DNA of 64,000 bases, from assembly GCF_018141185.1 (NCBI RefSeq), contig NZ_CP058560.1, positions 372,001 through 436,000 of the forward strand. Direction: 5' to 3'. This stretch comes from Methanobacterium alkalithermotolerans. Its GTDB lineage: Archaea; Methanobacteriota; Methanobacteria; Methanobacteriales; Methanobacteriaceae. The notes under the pieces are model-generated. The model saw only the letters and a list, made by a program, of their open reading frames with translations, was not told the origin of the DNA and made no database searches. The position numbers were made by a program, and so were the translations under genes. Shown piece by piece: positions 1-9,016 of this stretch (the stretch's first letter is position 1; each line of letters begins with the position of its first letter).

Positions 1-610
1 AGCAATTTTCCATGTTTTTGGTCGGGTGATGTCCTACCAGGCCACCTATAAAAAACTACCTAATTACGTTAGATTGGATGTTTTAAGCAATGTGGTACCA
101 CTTAAAACATTAAACAGCACTAAACCTGCAGAAAATACCACCAATCCAGTGAACAATACCTCGGTCTTTTTAAAGGCCAGTAAAAATTGCCAGGTAAATG
201 ACCCTACCATTATTGCCATGGCCAATCAACTGACTCTGGGTGTTAATACCACCTGGGAAAAAGCAGAAGCCATATTCAACTGGGTAAGAGACAACCTGAC
301 TTACAGTTTCTACTACAATACCAAATATGGTGCAGTAAATACTCTGAAAAATAAAACTGGAAACTGTGTGGACCATTCCCATCTTTTAATTGCTCTTACC
401 CGGGCAGCAGGTATTGAATCCCGCTATGCCCATGGTACTTGTCAATTCAAAAGTGGAAGTGTCTATGGCCATGTATGGGCAGAGTTATTTATTGATGGTA
501 AATGGGTAAAAGCAGATGCCAGCAGTTCATCAAATAACTTAGGAGTCATAAATAATTGGAATACTGCTAATGTGGTTATGAAAGGAGTATATTCAGAATT
601 AAGTTTCTAA
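1..610 (+). CDS. Pseudomurein-binding-repeat / transglutaminase-like endoisopeptidase, C-terminal part
   Basis: The reading frame is open to the first base of the window, so the start lies upstream; the GTG at 26 is only an internal codon. The first visible residues (about 1-22) form the end of a pseudomurein-binding repeat, with KKLPNYV as the typical LPN motif. A Thr/Asn-rich linker follows, then a transglutaminase-like domain with the expected catalytic Cys (TGNCVDH, codon at 365), His (YGHVWAE) and Asp (KADAS). The family prototypes are the PeiW and PeiP endoisopeptidases of Methanothermobacter phages, which cleave the peptide cross-link of pseudomurein. Two paralogues follow on the same strand, so this is the first of at least three tandem cell-wall enzymes. 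Likely role (inference): secreted autolysin or wall-remodelling enzyme. Whether it also has the N-terminal glycosidase-like domain of its paralogues cannot be seen here. Confidence 0.88.
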   Translation, partial: AIFHVFGRVMSYQATYKKLPNYVRLDVLSNVVPLKTLNSTKPAENTTNPVNNTSVFLKASKNCQVNDPTIIAMANQLTLGVNTTWEKAEAIFNWVRDNLTYSFYYNTKYGAVNTLKNKTGNCVDHSHLLIALTRAAGIESRYAHGTCQFKSGSVYGHVWAELFIDGKWVKADASSSSNNLGVINNWNTANVVMKGVYSELSF

Positions 611-1177
611 AAACCCTTTTATTTTTTTTATTTTTTTTAATTGTCTATTTGAAGATTTAAACCAAATCAGGATCCATTTTTACCTTAATTTTATGGTGGA
701 ACTACTGATTATAGGTATCTACTAATTAAGTAAAGTTATTTTTAAATTAAAATGATTATCTACAAGAGCAGGTTTTCACTTTTTATTCCGGAATCGTATT
801 TTTCACTGCACTTATACTTAATTCTAGATTATTTTTATAAATTCTTAAGGTTACTAAAAAATTATTAAAACATTTTTTTATAAGTTTTTTTTTTGGCGTT
901 AAAGAATATATCTGATGGTTTAGAGTTAGTAATAATCATTTAAAAGGTTAAATCACCTGAGAGAAATAATGGTTCATTAAAATCCATCCAGTATTCTTAT
1001 TTTATGTCTTTGGAATAATTTTAAATAATGGCCTTAAGGTCGTTTTTTTAATTTTATATCAGGAAAATATATATGGAAATTTGATTCATAATTATTAATA
1101 TCGTCAAGGCCTTTATTAGGCAATGTTAGGTAACCCTTACATTTAGCCTTATATACCTGGGGGGGCTTTGGTGATTA
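611..1177. other. Intergenic region, T-rich terminator and promoter of the next gene
   Basis: No gene is visible. Directly after the stop at 610 there are T-rich tracts (about 617-641) that suit archaeal termination. A short perfect palindrome CCTTAAGG followed by T7 lies near 1033-1048. TATA-like stretches occur near 1065-1072 and 1149-1156. The rest is AT-rich and unremarkable. Confidence 0.5.
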
Positions 1178-1192
1178 GGAGGCGATATTATT
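1178..1192 (+). promoter_or_regulatory. Shine-Dalgarno GGAGG plus probable non-AUG (ATT) start codon
   Basis: GGAGG at 1178-1182 is followed after 7 nt by ATT (1190), then TCG CGG AAG. Starting here gives an N-terminus with Arg/Lys residues ahead of the hydrophobic core, a normal signal peptide. The paralogue at 5642 has GGAGG, the same 7-nt spacing and ATT-TCG-CG as well. GTG 1202 and ATG 1208 are canonical alternatives (AAGGTG could serve the ATG), so this is not settled for this gene alone. Confidence 0.55.
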
Positions 1193-4100
1193 TCGCGGAA
1201 GGTGAAAATGCTTTGCATGCTTTTAGTGTGCTTTGCATTGTTAAATACCAACGTGATTTTCGCCCAAATGAATGCAACCTCAGTAGATAGTTTTAATAAC
1301 ACCCCTGATAGTTCCTATGGGAATTATGGTGATGAACCAATATTTCACCCTGAAAATACTACCTCTCTTACAGGTGATGCTTGCCCAACAGGGAAAGCAG
1401 AATCTGATAGTGGTGGTAATGTGGTGGATGATTACCTGGAATCGGAAGTTCAGTATGCCGCCTATGGTAATCAAAAAAATGAGTCCCAGCAGTATGCCGC
1501 CTATGGTGATACTGCCGGAGTAGTAAATTATACTCCTGTGGACCTGGTTCCCTACCAGAATTCAACTGGAGCACTGTGGGTGCGTTACTGGAGTATGGAT
1601 GCCATGAATTTAGAGGAATTAAAGGCTGCAGGAATCACAGATATTTTCCTTGATTCTGAAGCTTTGACCAATTCCAAGTACCAGAACTCATCAGCCAGGT
1701 TCTTGCAAAATGCACAGCAATCTGGAATCAGAGTCAGTGTATGGGTCAATTGTTTCAAGCCTAATTCCACCTGGATTGATCCTGCTAATGAATCCTCTGC
1801 CACCTATATTACTGATCTTCTAAGCAGGATTGGTACTTTAACCGGTATGGCTGGGATAAATGGAGTGCACCTGGATTACTTGCGATATCCAGGTAATGCT
1901 TACCAGCAGGTCAATGGAACCACATCTATAAACAGTTTCGTTTCCAGGGTTAGAGATGTTGTTAAAGCCATCAAACCTGATGCATTGCTTTCTGCCGCAT
2001 TAATGCCAGAAGGAGCAGTTAATGCCTATTATTATGGGCAAAACTACACCGAACTGGCGAATTATCTGGATGTACTGGTTCCCATGATATATAAAGGTAA
2101 TTATAATAAGAACACTTCATGGATAGGTTCCGTTACCAATTATATTGTGAGCCAGTCAGCTGGAAAACCGGTCTGGACTGGTATTTTAACTTACCAGTCT
2201 GATAATAACCTGACTACTATTGGAGCAGGCGAACTATTTGGTGATGTGGTAAGTGCTCTGAAAAACGGAGCAGACGGATATGTTCTTTTCCGTTATGGAT
2301 TATTAGATGAAGGGTTCTTTGAATATTCAAGTGCTATGCATAATCCCACCGCTGGTGAAAACAGTAACAATCCGATTAGTTTCTCCCCTGGAAGTATTAA
2401 AGATGCTGCCAGCCGGGTGAAAGAATATATAGAAGCTAATCAAAGACTACCCAATTTTGTAACCATTAACAACCGGCAGTTGAATATGAGTGAATACCTC
2501 TATTTGCTGGCTAAAGTTCTTGAGTTAAATAGCGGAAGTAACACCCCTGTAGCTTACAAAAAAATAATCGAACCCTTAGCTCCTATGGGAGATCCTGTTA
2601 ACGGAACATTAAATAAATCCGAATACCTGGACATCGCCAGTAGATTAGTTAAATTTATGGATACTAATCTGATAGCTCCTAATTTTGCTTCAAGTAGCCT
2701 GGGAAAAATAAGATTTGAAAACCTGGTTTATTCCATGAGTAGAGCAGTGGATTTTGTAAATAAAAACAACCAGCTTCCTAATTTTGTCACGGTACTCAAT
2801 ATTGATTTGAGCACACCGGGACAGGGAACAGCACCGGTTGCACCACCCACTACTTCTGGTTTTAGTCTAAGTAGCATTCAAGATGCTGCCAGCCGGGTAA
2901 ATGAATTCATTACAAGTAATCAAAAACTACCCAACTTCGTCACCATCAACCAAAAACAACTAACCATGAGCGAATACCTCTACCTGCTACTAAAAGCAAC
3001 AACACAAACCAACACCAATAACAACAACCCCATAAACCACCAAAACATCACCGAACCCGTAAACTCCACCGGAAACATGGAAACCGGAACACTAAACAAA
3101 GCCCAATACCTGGACCTGGCACAAAGAATACTCCAATTCATGGAAACCAACAAACAAGCACCCAACTTCGCCACCCACAACCAGGCCCGCATAAAATACG
3201 AAAACCTCATCTACGCCTACACCAGAATAATGGACTTCACCAAAAACAACAACCAACTACCCAACACCGTAAACATAATCAACATACAAGGAGGAACCGC
3301 ACCGGCAAACCCTCCAACCAATAACAATCCCAACACCTTCACCCTGGCCAGCATACAAGATGCCGCCACCAGGGTAAAAACATTCATAGAAACCAATCAA
3401 AAACTACCCAACTTCGTCACCATCAACCAAAAACAACTAACCATGAGCGAATACCTCTACCTGCTACTAAAAGCAACAACACAAACCAACACCAATAACA
3501 ACAACCCCATAAACCACCAAAACATCACCGAACCCGTAAACTCCACCGGAAACATGGAAACCGGAACACTAAACAAAGCCCAATACCTGGACCTGGCACA
3601 AAGAATACTCCAATTCATGGAAACCAACAAACAAGCACCCAACTTCGCCACCCACAACCAGGCCCGCATAAAATACGAAAACCTCATCTACGCCTACACC
3701 AGAATAATGGACTTCACCAAAAACAACAACCAACTACCCAACACCGTAAACATAATCAACATACAAGGAGGAACCGCACCGGCAAACCCTCCAACCAATA
3801 ACAATCCCAACACCTTCACCCTGGCCAGCATACAAGATGCCGCCACCAGGGTAAAAACATTCATAGAAACCAATCAAAAACTACCCAACTTCGTCACCAT
3901 CAACCAAAAACAACTAACCATGAGCGAATACCTCTACCTGCTACTAAAAGCAACAACACAAACCAACACCAATAACAACAACCCCATAAACCACCAAAAC
4001 ATCACCGAACCCGTAAACTCCACCGGAAACATGGAAACCGGAACACTAAACAAAGCCCAATACCTGGACCTAGCACAAAGAATACTCCAATTCATGGAAA

Positions 4101-4747
4101 CCAACAAACAAGCACCCAACTTCGCCACCCACAACCAGGCCCGCATAAAATACGAAAACCTCATCTACGCCTACACCAGAATAATGGACTTCACCAAAAA
4201 CAACAGACAGCTACCCAACACCGTGGCTATTATTGGTGGAATTTCTTCCCCAAGTTCTGGTTCTAATTTGACCACCCCTTATCAGGGGGAGGGTTTAAAC
4301 CAGTACCTGGTGGCCACCCAAAACTGTCAGGTAAATAATGCTCAGATACAGTCATTATCAGCCAGTTTAACCAGTGGACTGAATAATAACTGGGATAAAG
4401 CTGAGGCTATCTTTAACTGGGTTAGGAATAACTTAAGATATGAATTCTATTACAATACCAAATATGGCGCAGTGAATACTCTGGCTAATAGGAGTGGTAA
4501 CTGTGTGGATCATACCCACCTGGTGGTGGCTCTCTCCAGAGCAGCAGGAATACCTGCCAGGTATGCACATGGTGACTGCACCTTTAACAGCGGAAGTACT
4601 TACGGACATGTTTGGGCCGAAATATTAATTGGTAACCAGTGGTACGCGGCAGATGCCACCAGTTACAGCAATTCTTTGGGCATAATTAACAGTTGGAACA
4701 CTGCTACGGTAGTGATGAGAGGAAGGCACAGTAATCTACCTTGGTAG
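1190..4747 (+). CDS. Secreted bimodular cell-wall hydrolase: glycosidase-like barrel, pseudomurein-binding repeats, transglutaminase-like domain
   Basis: The product is about 1181 residues counted from GTG 1202 (1185 from ATT 1190). Domains in order, numbered from GTG: signal peptide 1-22 ending NVIFAQ; low-complexity linker; TIM-barrel domain about 115-390 resembling GHL10-type glycosyl-hydrolase-like proteins (GIRVSVWV, GVHLDYLRYPG); pseudomurein-binding repeats about 395-1020 with 12 N-x-x-[LIA]-P-N type motifs; and a C-terminal transglutaminase-like domain with Cys1101, His1136 and Asp1151 as the predicted triad. The repeats anchor the protein to pseudomurein, the C-terminal domain should cut peptide cross-links, and the barrel is a candidate glycan-cleaving domain (inference; I cannot assign catalytic acids). 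Residues 574-1001 come from a near-identical 477-bp tandem unit with base use unlike the rest of the gene. A hairpin terminator follows the stop. Paralogous to the following gene. Confidence 0.9.
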   Translation: MSRKVKMLCMLLVCFALLNTNVIFAQMNATSVDSFNNTPDSSYGNYGDEPIFHPENTTSLTGDACPTGKAESDSGGNVVDDYLESEVQYAAYGNQKNESQQYAAYGDTAGVVNYTPVDLVPYQNSTGALWVRYWSMDAMNLEELKAAGITDIFLDSEALTNSKYQNSSARFLQNAQQSGIRVSVWVNCFKPNSTWIDPANESSATYITDLLSRIGTLTGMAGINGVHLDYLRYPGNAYQQVNGTTSINSFVSRVRDVVKAIKPDALLSAALMPEGAVNAYYYGQNYTELANYLDVLVPMIYKGNYNKNTSWIGSVTNYIVSQSAGKPVWTGILTYQSDNNLTTIGAGELFGDVVSALKNGADGYVLFRYGLLDEGFFEYSSAMHNPTAGENSNNPISFSPGSIKDAASRVKEYIEANQRLPNFVTINNRQLNMSEYLYLLAKVLELNSGSNTPVAYKKIIEPLAPMGDPVNGTLNKSEYLDIASRLVKFMDTNLIAPNFASSSLGKIRFENLVYSMSRAVDFVNKNNQLPNFVTVLNIDLSTPGQGTAPVAPPTTSGFSLSSIQDAASRVNEFITSNQKLPNFVTINQKQLTMSEYLYLLLKATTQTNTNNNNPINHQNITEPVNSTGNMETGTLNKAQYLDLAQRILQFMETNKQAPNFATHNQARIKYENLIYAYTRIMDFTKNNNQLPNTVNIINIQGGTAPANPPTNNNPNTFTLASIQDAATRVKTFIETNQKLPNFVTINQKQLTMSEYLYLLLKATTQTNTNNNNPINHQNITEPVNSTGNMETGTLNKAQYLDLAQRILQFMETNKQAPNFATHNQARIKYENLIYAYTRIMDFTKNNNQLPNTVNIINIQGGTAPANPPTNNNPNTFTLASIQDAATRVKTFIETNQKLPNFVTINQKQLTMSEYLYLLLKATTQTNTNNNNPINHQNITEPVNSTGNMETGTLNKAQYLDLAQRILQFMETNKQAPNFATHNQARIKYENLIYAYTRIMDFTKNNRQLPNTVAIIGGISSPSSGSNLTTPYQGEGLNQYLVATQNCQVNNAQIQSLSASLTSGLNNNWDKAEAIFNWVRNNLRYEFYYNTKYGAVNTLANRSGNCVDHTHLVVALSRAAGIPARYAHGDCTFNSGSTYGHVWAEILIGNQWYAADATSYSNSLGIINSWNTATVVMRGRHSNLPW
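2921..4206 (+). repeat. 477-bp tandem repeat, about 2.7 near-identical copies
   Basis: Three in-frame copies begin near 2921, 3398 and 3875 (unit 477 bp, 159 codons); identity ends near 4206. I noticed one difference, GGCACA versus AGCACA near 4072. The block is A+C-rich: bases 3001-3060 count A30 C24 G2 T4, while older repeats of the same gene at 2390-2830 have ordinary composition. Such identity means recent amplification or gene conversion. Confidence 0.95.
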
Positions 4748-4772
4748 GTTCAAGCCTTCTTTTTAACTAACC

Positions 4773-4818
4773 AGAAAGGCAAAAACCAAAAATGCCTTTC
4801 TTAATTTCTTTTTTTTTA
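4773..4818 (+). terminator. Hairpin terminator with T-rich tail
   Basis: AGAAAGGCA (4773-4781) pairs perfectly with TGCCTTTCT (4793-4801) across an 11-nt loop and is followed by a T-rich run ending near 4818. It sits 26 bp after the stop of the upstream hydrolase gene. Confidence 0.75.
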
Positions 4819-5629
4819 GAAAATTATTTTTAGATTAAGAATAAAAATAAATAATATATATTAAATTAAAATTATTAATTAATTTATTATTTTAGATCAC
4901 TTATAATGGATCCTGCCCCGGATAAATCAGCTTATATCTATTGATTGTAGAGTAAAGGTGGATTAAAGCCCTATACCCCGGCCCTGAAAAATTTATTAAT
5001 ACACCTCCTATTTTGGTTATATTACTTTCTGGATGTAAAATTAATCAGAAAAAAGCTGAAATTTTGTTTCAAATGCAAAATACAGGCTTTTTTGGTGAAA
5101 TAAGTGTATTTTTTTCATAAGCTGGATAAAAATTTCACTAAAAATAATATTTATTCCTGATTTGTAATCTCCCCTGAGTATTTAAAGACCTATAAATGGT
5201 TTTATCGATTATAAAAACGTTTTAAATAGTTTTATTTAAATTTAAAATATGGAGTTTAGTGGAGAGGTATTAAATTGAGATAAATATCGTCCTTATCAGG
5301 AATATTTAAAGTTATTTGGAGTAATGAAGATTAGATAAAGTTATTTCATAGAAAAAAAGGAGATAACCATTCTTTATGTTGTAAATGAGTTTAGAATATG
5401 GTCAGAATACTCAATCTGACAATGAATAAAGGATTCTATTTTAATAGCATGAAAATAATCCTCCTGAGTTCTTAATTTAAATTTAAAGCCCTATAAATCA
5501 TTTTTTTTAAAGAAATAATTCGATAAATTTATATAGGAAGTTAAAGTGGATTAATTCTATCAGTTGAATCTCTTGTAAATAAAGGGGCCGTTAAGGGTTC
5601 TTTTTTTATGAGGGAATCTCGATTGATGT
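4819..5629. other. Long AT-rich intergenic region with duplicated promoter-like motif
   Basis: No gene is supported. A motif of the form TTTAAAG-x-CCTATAAAT occurs at about 5181-5197 and 5481-5498, each preceded by a CCTGAGT stretch, and a weaker form (TTAAAGCCCTATA) lies near 4963. They read as BRE/TATA-like elements. Another TATA-like stretch is AAATTTATATAGG near 5525-5537, about 110 bp before the next gene. Confidence 0.4.
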
Positions 5630-5644
5630 GGAGGAGATATAATT
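5630..5644 (+). promoter_or_regulatory. Shine-Dalgarno GGAGG plus probable ATT start codon
   Basis: GGAGG (5630-5634), a 7-nt spacer, then ATT (5642) TCG CGA AAA. The first canonical in-frame start is GTG 5663, which has no ribosome binding site and would give a signal peptide without any positive charge; an in-frame TGA at 5624 closes the frame upstream. Starting at ATT gives an n-region with Arg-Lys and a good signal peptide. ATA at 5639 is the alternative, with only 4 nt spacing. Confidence 0.65.
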
Positions 5645-8600
5645 TCGCGAAAAAATAATATAGTGCTAATCTTAGCATTATGCATTGCTATATTAAATGT
5701 AAACGCAATTTATGCCCAAAGCAATGACACCGAAATTCAAGACATCGGATCAGATATAGAAACCATGGAAAATACCAGTGAACTCTTAAATGAGAGCACT
5801 GCAGACCATTCTAACGAACCAGAGACTGAAACTATTGAACAACAATACGCCGCCGCCGGAGAAAATAAAACGGCTAATAACTCGTCCAAACCCGCTTCAG
5901 GTGCTATTTATGTAAGAGCAGATAACATGAAAAACGTTGATTTCAATCAGCTTAAAGTGGCTGGAATCACCGATATATTTCTCAGTTATGCTGCCTTTGA
6001 CACTCCCTCATACCAGACTACTCTGAATAAGTTTCTAAATGACTCCCAGAATAATGGGATCAGAGTAAGTGTGTGGGTGCAGGCTTTCCGAGTCAATAAT
6101 ACCTGGATTAACCCTACCCTGCCAGAAAATCAGGCTATTATCGATGGTATCTTAAATGATATCCAGAGGTATACCCAGATTCCTGGAGTAGGAGGTATCC
6201 ATCTGGATTATGTTCGGTTCCCTGGAAATGCATATAATAGTACCAATGGAACAGAATCCATAACTAATTATGTTGCAACCGTTAATCAACTGGTTAAAGC
6301 TTTAAATCCTAATGCTTTATTATCTGCAGCTTTAATGCCAGAAGGAGCAGCAAATGCATATTATTATGGTCAGGATTATGCTCAGCTTGCAAAATACCTG
6401 GATGTTCTGGTTCCTATGATATATCGAGGTAACTACAACCAGACAATAGATTGGATCGGGACCGTTACCAGTTACATCGTAAACCAGGCCGGAGGAACCC
6501 AAGTATGGGCGGCTTTATTAAGCTACCATTCTGATGCAAATACTACTGCAGTACCTGCTAATGTATTAATGGCTGATTTGATTGAAGCATTAGATAAAGG
6601 AGCATCAGGTTATGCTATTTTCCGTTTTGGAATATTAGACAACTCATTCTATAATGCAGTGGGAGGAATAACTGAAGATGATATTAAGCCTCCCAGTTTT
6701 AGTTTAGAGGAGATTACCGATGCTGCCAGCCGGGTGAAAAAATTCATTGACGACAAGATGCAGCTACCTAACTTTGTTATCATTAACAATTACAAGGTAA
6801 ACATGAGTGACTTTTTGTATCTCATGTCCCAAGCTACCATTCAGTTAGAAAATGGAAATCAGGCTAAAATTTCTCATAAGACTATTGCACCTGCTACTAA
6901 TTCCAATGGTGACAACAATACCGGAAACCTGGATAGGGCTGCCTACCAGGACCTGGCACAGAGACTGGTAAACTTCATGACCCAGAATAAACAGGCACCT
7001 AATTTTGCCACAGTAAGTGAAGGTAAAATCAAATACGAAGCATTGGTATGCATCTATAGTAGAATCCTTAACTTCTACAAAGATAATAAGCAAATGCCTA
7101 ACTTTGTACGATTGGAAAACACTCACCTGGTAAAAGCCGCTGCTGTAGAATCCACCCAACCACCAGTACAACCACCAACAGAACCACCAACAGAACCACC
7201 AACAGAACCACCAACAGAACCACCAGTACAACCACCAACAGAACCACCAGTACAACCACCAACAGAACCACCAGTACAACCACCAGTAAACAATACCCCA
7301 TTGAAGTTATCTAACGCTGCTATTGCCGAAGCTGCCAATAGAGTTAATGCTTTTATTGCTGCTAACCAGAGATTACCACTTCATGTGACCATAAACAATG
7401 TACAGGTACCTATAAGTGACTTCCTTTACCTTATGAGTAAAGCTGTTATTCAACTTAACACTGGAAACAATAACCTGATAACCCAGAAGACCATTGCCAG
7501 TCCTAATAATTCCACTGGAGGAACAATCAGAACTGGCAATTTGCTAAGGAAGGATTATGTTGACCTTGCACAGAGATTAGTTAGATTTATGGATACCAAT
7601 GGCCAGGCACCTAATTTTGCTACTGTAACTCAGGGTAGGATTAAGTACGAAGGTCTGGTTGAAGTATTTGCCCGGATTCTTAATTTCCATCACCAGAATA
7701 AGGTATTGCCAAACTTTGCCAGAGTTACCAGTGCAGTTAACCAGGTGAGAGCACCGTTACCTGCTGTGGAACCACCAGTACAACCACCAGTACAACCACC
7801 AACAGAACCACCAGTACAACCACCAACAGAACCACCAGTACAACCACCAACAGAACCACCAGTGAACCCTGATATTCCTCAGTTCACTCTAGATCAAATC
7901 AAAGACGCAGCAAACAGAGTTAAGACTTATACGGACTCCAATGCCAAGTTACCTAACTTTGTAACCATTAACAATGTACAGGTATCCATGAGTGACTTCC
8001 TTTACCTCTTGGTAAAAGAAATCTTACAATCAAACAGTGGAGTAAATAGTAATATTCAGTATCTGTTAGTTAACCCTGCTACTAATTCCAGTGGTAGTGA
8101 TCTAAGTGGAACCCTGAATAAAACTGAATACCTGGATCTGGCACAGCGAGTACTCAACTTTATTGAAACCAATAAACAGGCTCCTAACTTTGCCCGGAGT
8201 AGTAGAGGTAATATTCGCTTTGAATCCATGGTTTACATGTTCACCAAGATTGTGAACTTCCAGAAGACTGAAAATTATTTACCTAATTTTGTGACTCTGG
8301 ATAGTTTAACCAGTAGATTGGGAGCACCGGTGAGGTTATACACATTCCCTTATCAAGGTGAAGGTACTGCTCAGTATTTAGCATCAACCCGTAATTGTCA
8401 GGTTACCAATGGAGCTATAGTTAATTTAGCTAACTCAATTACCAGTGGAATTAATTCTACTTTAGGTAAAGCAGAAGCTATATTTAACTGGACCCGGGAT
8501 AACTTGAGTTACAGTTTCTACTACAATACCCGTTTTGGTGCAGTTGGTACCTTAAACAATAGGACCGGTAACTGTGTGGATCATACCCACCTTTTAATTG

Positions 8601-8818
8601 CACTAACTCGTGCTGCAGGAATACCTGCCAGGTATGCACATGGTGACGCAACTTTTAACAGTGGAGCAACCTACGGACACGTCTGGGCCGAAATATTAAT
8701 TGGGAATACCTGGTATGCAGCTGATGCTACCAGTATGAGCAATTCATTGGGCGTTATAAATAGTTGGAATACTAATACAGTAAAAATGAAAGGTAAATAC
8801 GCCGAGATTACCTTTTAA
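5642..8818 (+). CDS. Secreted bimodular cell-wall hydrolase, paralogue of the preceding gene
   Basis: The product is 1051 residues from GTG 5663, 1058 from the preferred ATT 5642. Order, numbered from GTG: signal peptide ending AIYAQ near residue 19; acidic linker to about 78; GHL10-like TIM-barrel domain about 80-335 (GIRVSVWVQ, GGIHLDYVRFPG, LVPMIYRGNY); three blocks of pseudomurein-binding repeats (nine LPN/APN-type motifs) separated by two Pro-Thr-Glu-rich linkers; and a transglutaminase-like domain with predicted triad Cys971, His1006, Asp1021. Its role should match that of its paralogue: binding pseudomurein and cleaving peptide, possibly also glycan, bonds outside the membrane. Unlike the paralogue its repeats are diverged and have ordinary base composition, so the 477-bp amplification happened only in the neighbour. 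Its own promoter region (0.8 kb) and a 3' hairpin suggest a single-gene transcript. Confidence 0.9.
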   Translation: MSRKNNIVLILALCIAILNVNAIYAQSNDTEIQDIGSDIETMENTSELLNESTADHSNEPETETIEQQYAAAGENKTANNSSKPASGAIYVRADNMKNVDFNQLKVAGITDIFLSYAAFDTPSYQTTLNKFLNDSQNNGIRVSVWVQAFRVNNTWINPTLPENQAIIDGILNDIQRYTQIPGVGGIHLDYVRFPGNAYNSTNGTESITNYVATVNQLVKALNPNALLSAALMPEGAANAYYYGQDYAQLAKYLDVLVPMIYRGNYNQTIDWIGTVTSYIVNQAGGTQVWAALLSYHSDANTTAVPANVLMADLIEALDKGASGYAIFRFGILDNSFYNAVGGITEDDIKPPSFSLEEITDAASRVKKFIDDKMQLPNFVIINNYKVNMSDFLYLMSQATIQLENGNQAKISHKTIAPATNSNGDNNTGNLDRAAYQDLAQRLVNFMTQNKQAPNFATVSEGKIKYEALVCIYSRILNFYKDNKQMPNFVRLENTHLVKAAAVESTQPPVQPPTEPPTEPPTEPPTEPPVQPPTEPPVQPPTEPPVQPPVNNTPLKLSNAAIAEAANRVNAFIAANQRLPLHVTINNVQVPISDFLYLMSKAVIQLNTGNNNLITQKTIASPNNSTGGTIRTGNLLRKDYVDLAQRLVRFMDTNGQAPNFATVTQGRIKYEGLVEVFARILNFHHQNKVLPNFARVTSAVNQVRAPLPAVEPPVQPPVQPPTEPPVQPPTEPPVQPPTEPPVNPDIPQFTLDQIKDAANRVKTYTDSNAKLPNFVTINNVQVSMSDFLYLLVKEILQSNSGVNSNIQYLLVNPATNSSGSDLSGTLNKTEYLDLAQRVLNFIETNKQAPNFARSSRGNIRFESMVYMFTKIVNFQKTENYLPNFVTLDSLTSRLGAPVRLYTFPYQGEGTAQYLASTRNCQVTNGAIVNLANSITSGINSTLGKAEAIFNWTRDNLSYSFYYNTRFGAVGTLNNRTGNCVDHTHLLIALTRAAGIPARYAHGDATFNSGATYGHVWAEILIGNTWYAADATSMSNSLGVINSWNTNTVKMKGKYAEITF
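7159..7287 (+). repeat. Pro-Thr-Glu/Pro-Val-Gln linker repeat (12-bp units)
   Basis: Alternating 12-bp units CCACCAACAGAA and CCACCAGTACAA encode PPTE/PPVQ tetrapeptides. This is a flexible, probably extended wall-spanning linker between repeat blocks, and prone to length changes. Confidence 0.9.
7769..7862 (+). repeat. Second PPTE/PPVQ linker repeat
   Basis: Same 12-bp units as the linker near 7.2 kb, in the same frame, between the second and third blocks of pseudomurein-binding repeats. Confidence 0.9.
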
Positions 8819-8821
8819 TCC

Positions 8822-8868
8822 AGAAAAGACTAATACGCAAAATAAGTCTTTTCTTCTAATTTATTTTT
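8822..8868 (+). terminator. Hairpin terminator with T-run
   Basis: AGAAAAGACT (8822-8831) pairs perfectly with AGTCTTTTCT (8845-8854), followed by T-rich DNA ending in T7 near 8868. It lies just after the hydrolase stop at 8818. Confidence 0.75.
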
Positions 8869-9016
8869 TTAAATATTTTTAAATATGTTCAGGTCGTTTT
8901 TTTGTAAAATATCTAATCTTAAGAGTTTTTTCTTTTTTTGACCATTTTATAAATTAATCTCCTGCTAATGAAATAATACTAATAATAGTTATAATATATA
9001 ATAACTGGGAAGTGTC

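Noticed and set aside
1171..1200. Shared RRYxFA reading in another frame before both wall-hydrolase genes (GTG 1171 and ATG 5608)
   Set aside because: It would need a frameshift into the signal peptide and stops early in the second gene; the similarity is explained by the conserved GGAGG-N7-ATT-TCG-CG unit.
2980..4164. Three identical 76-codon minus-strand frames
   Set aside because: They are shadows of the 477-bp repeat in the real plus-strand gene.
6845..7338. Minus-strand frames rich in Trp, Gly and Val opposite the PPTE/PPVQ linker
   Set aside because: They are antisense shadows of the 12-bp linker repeat.
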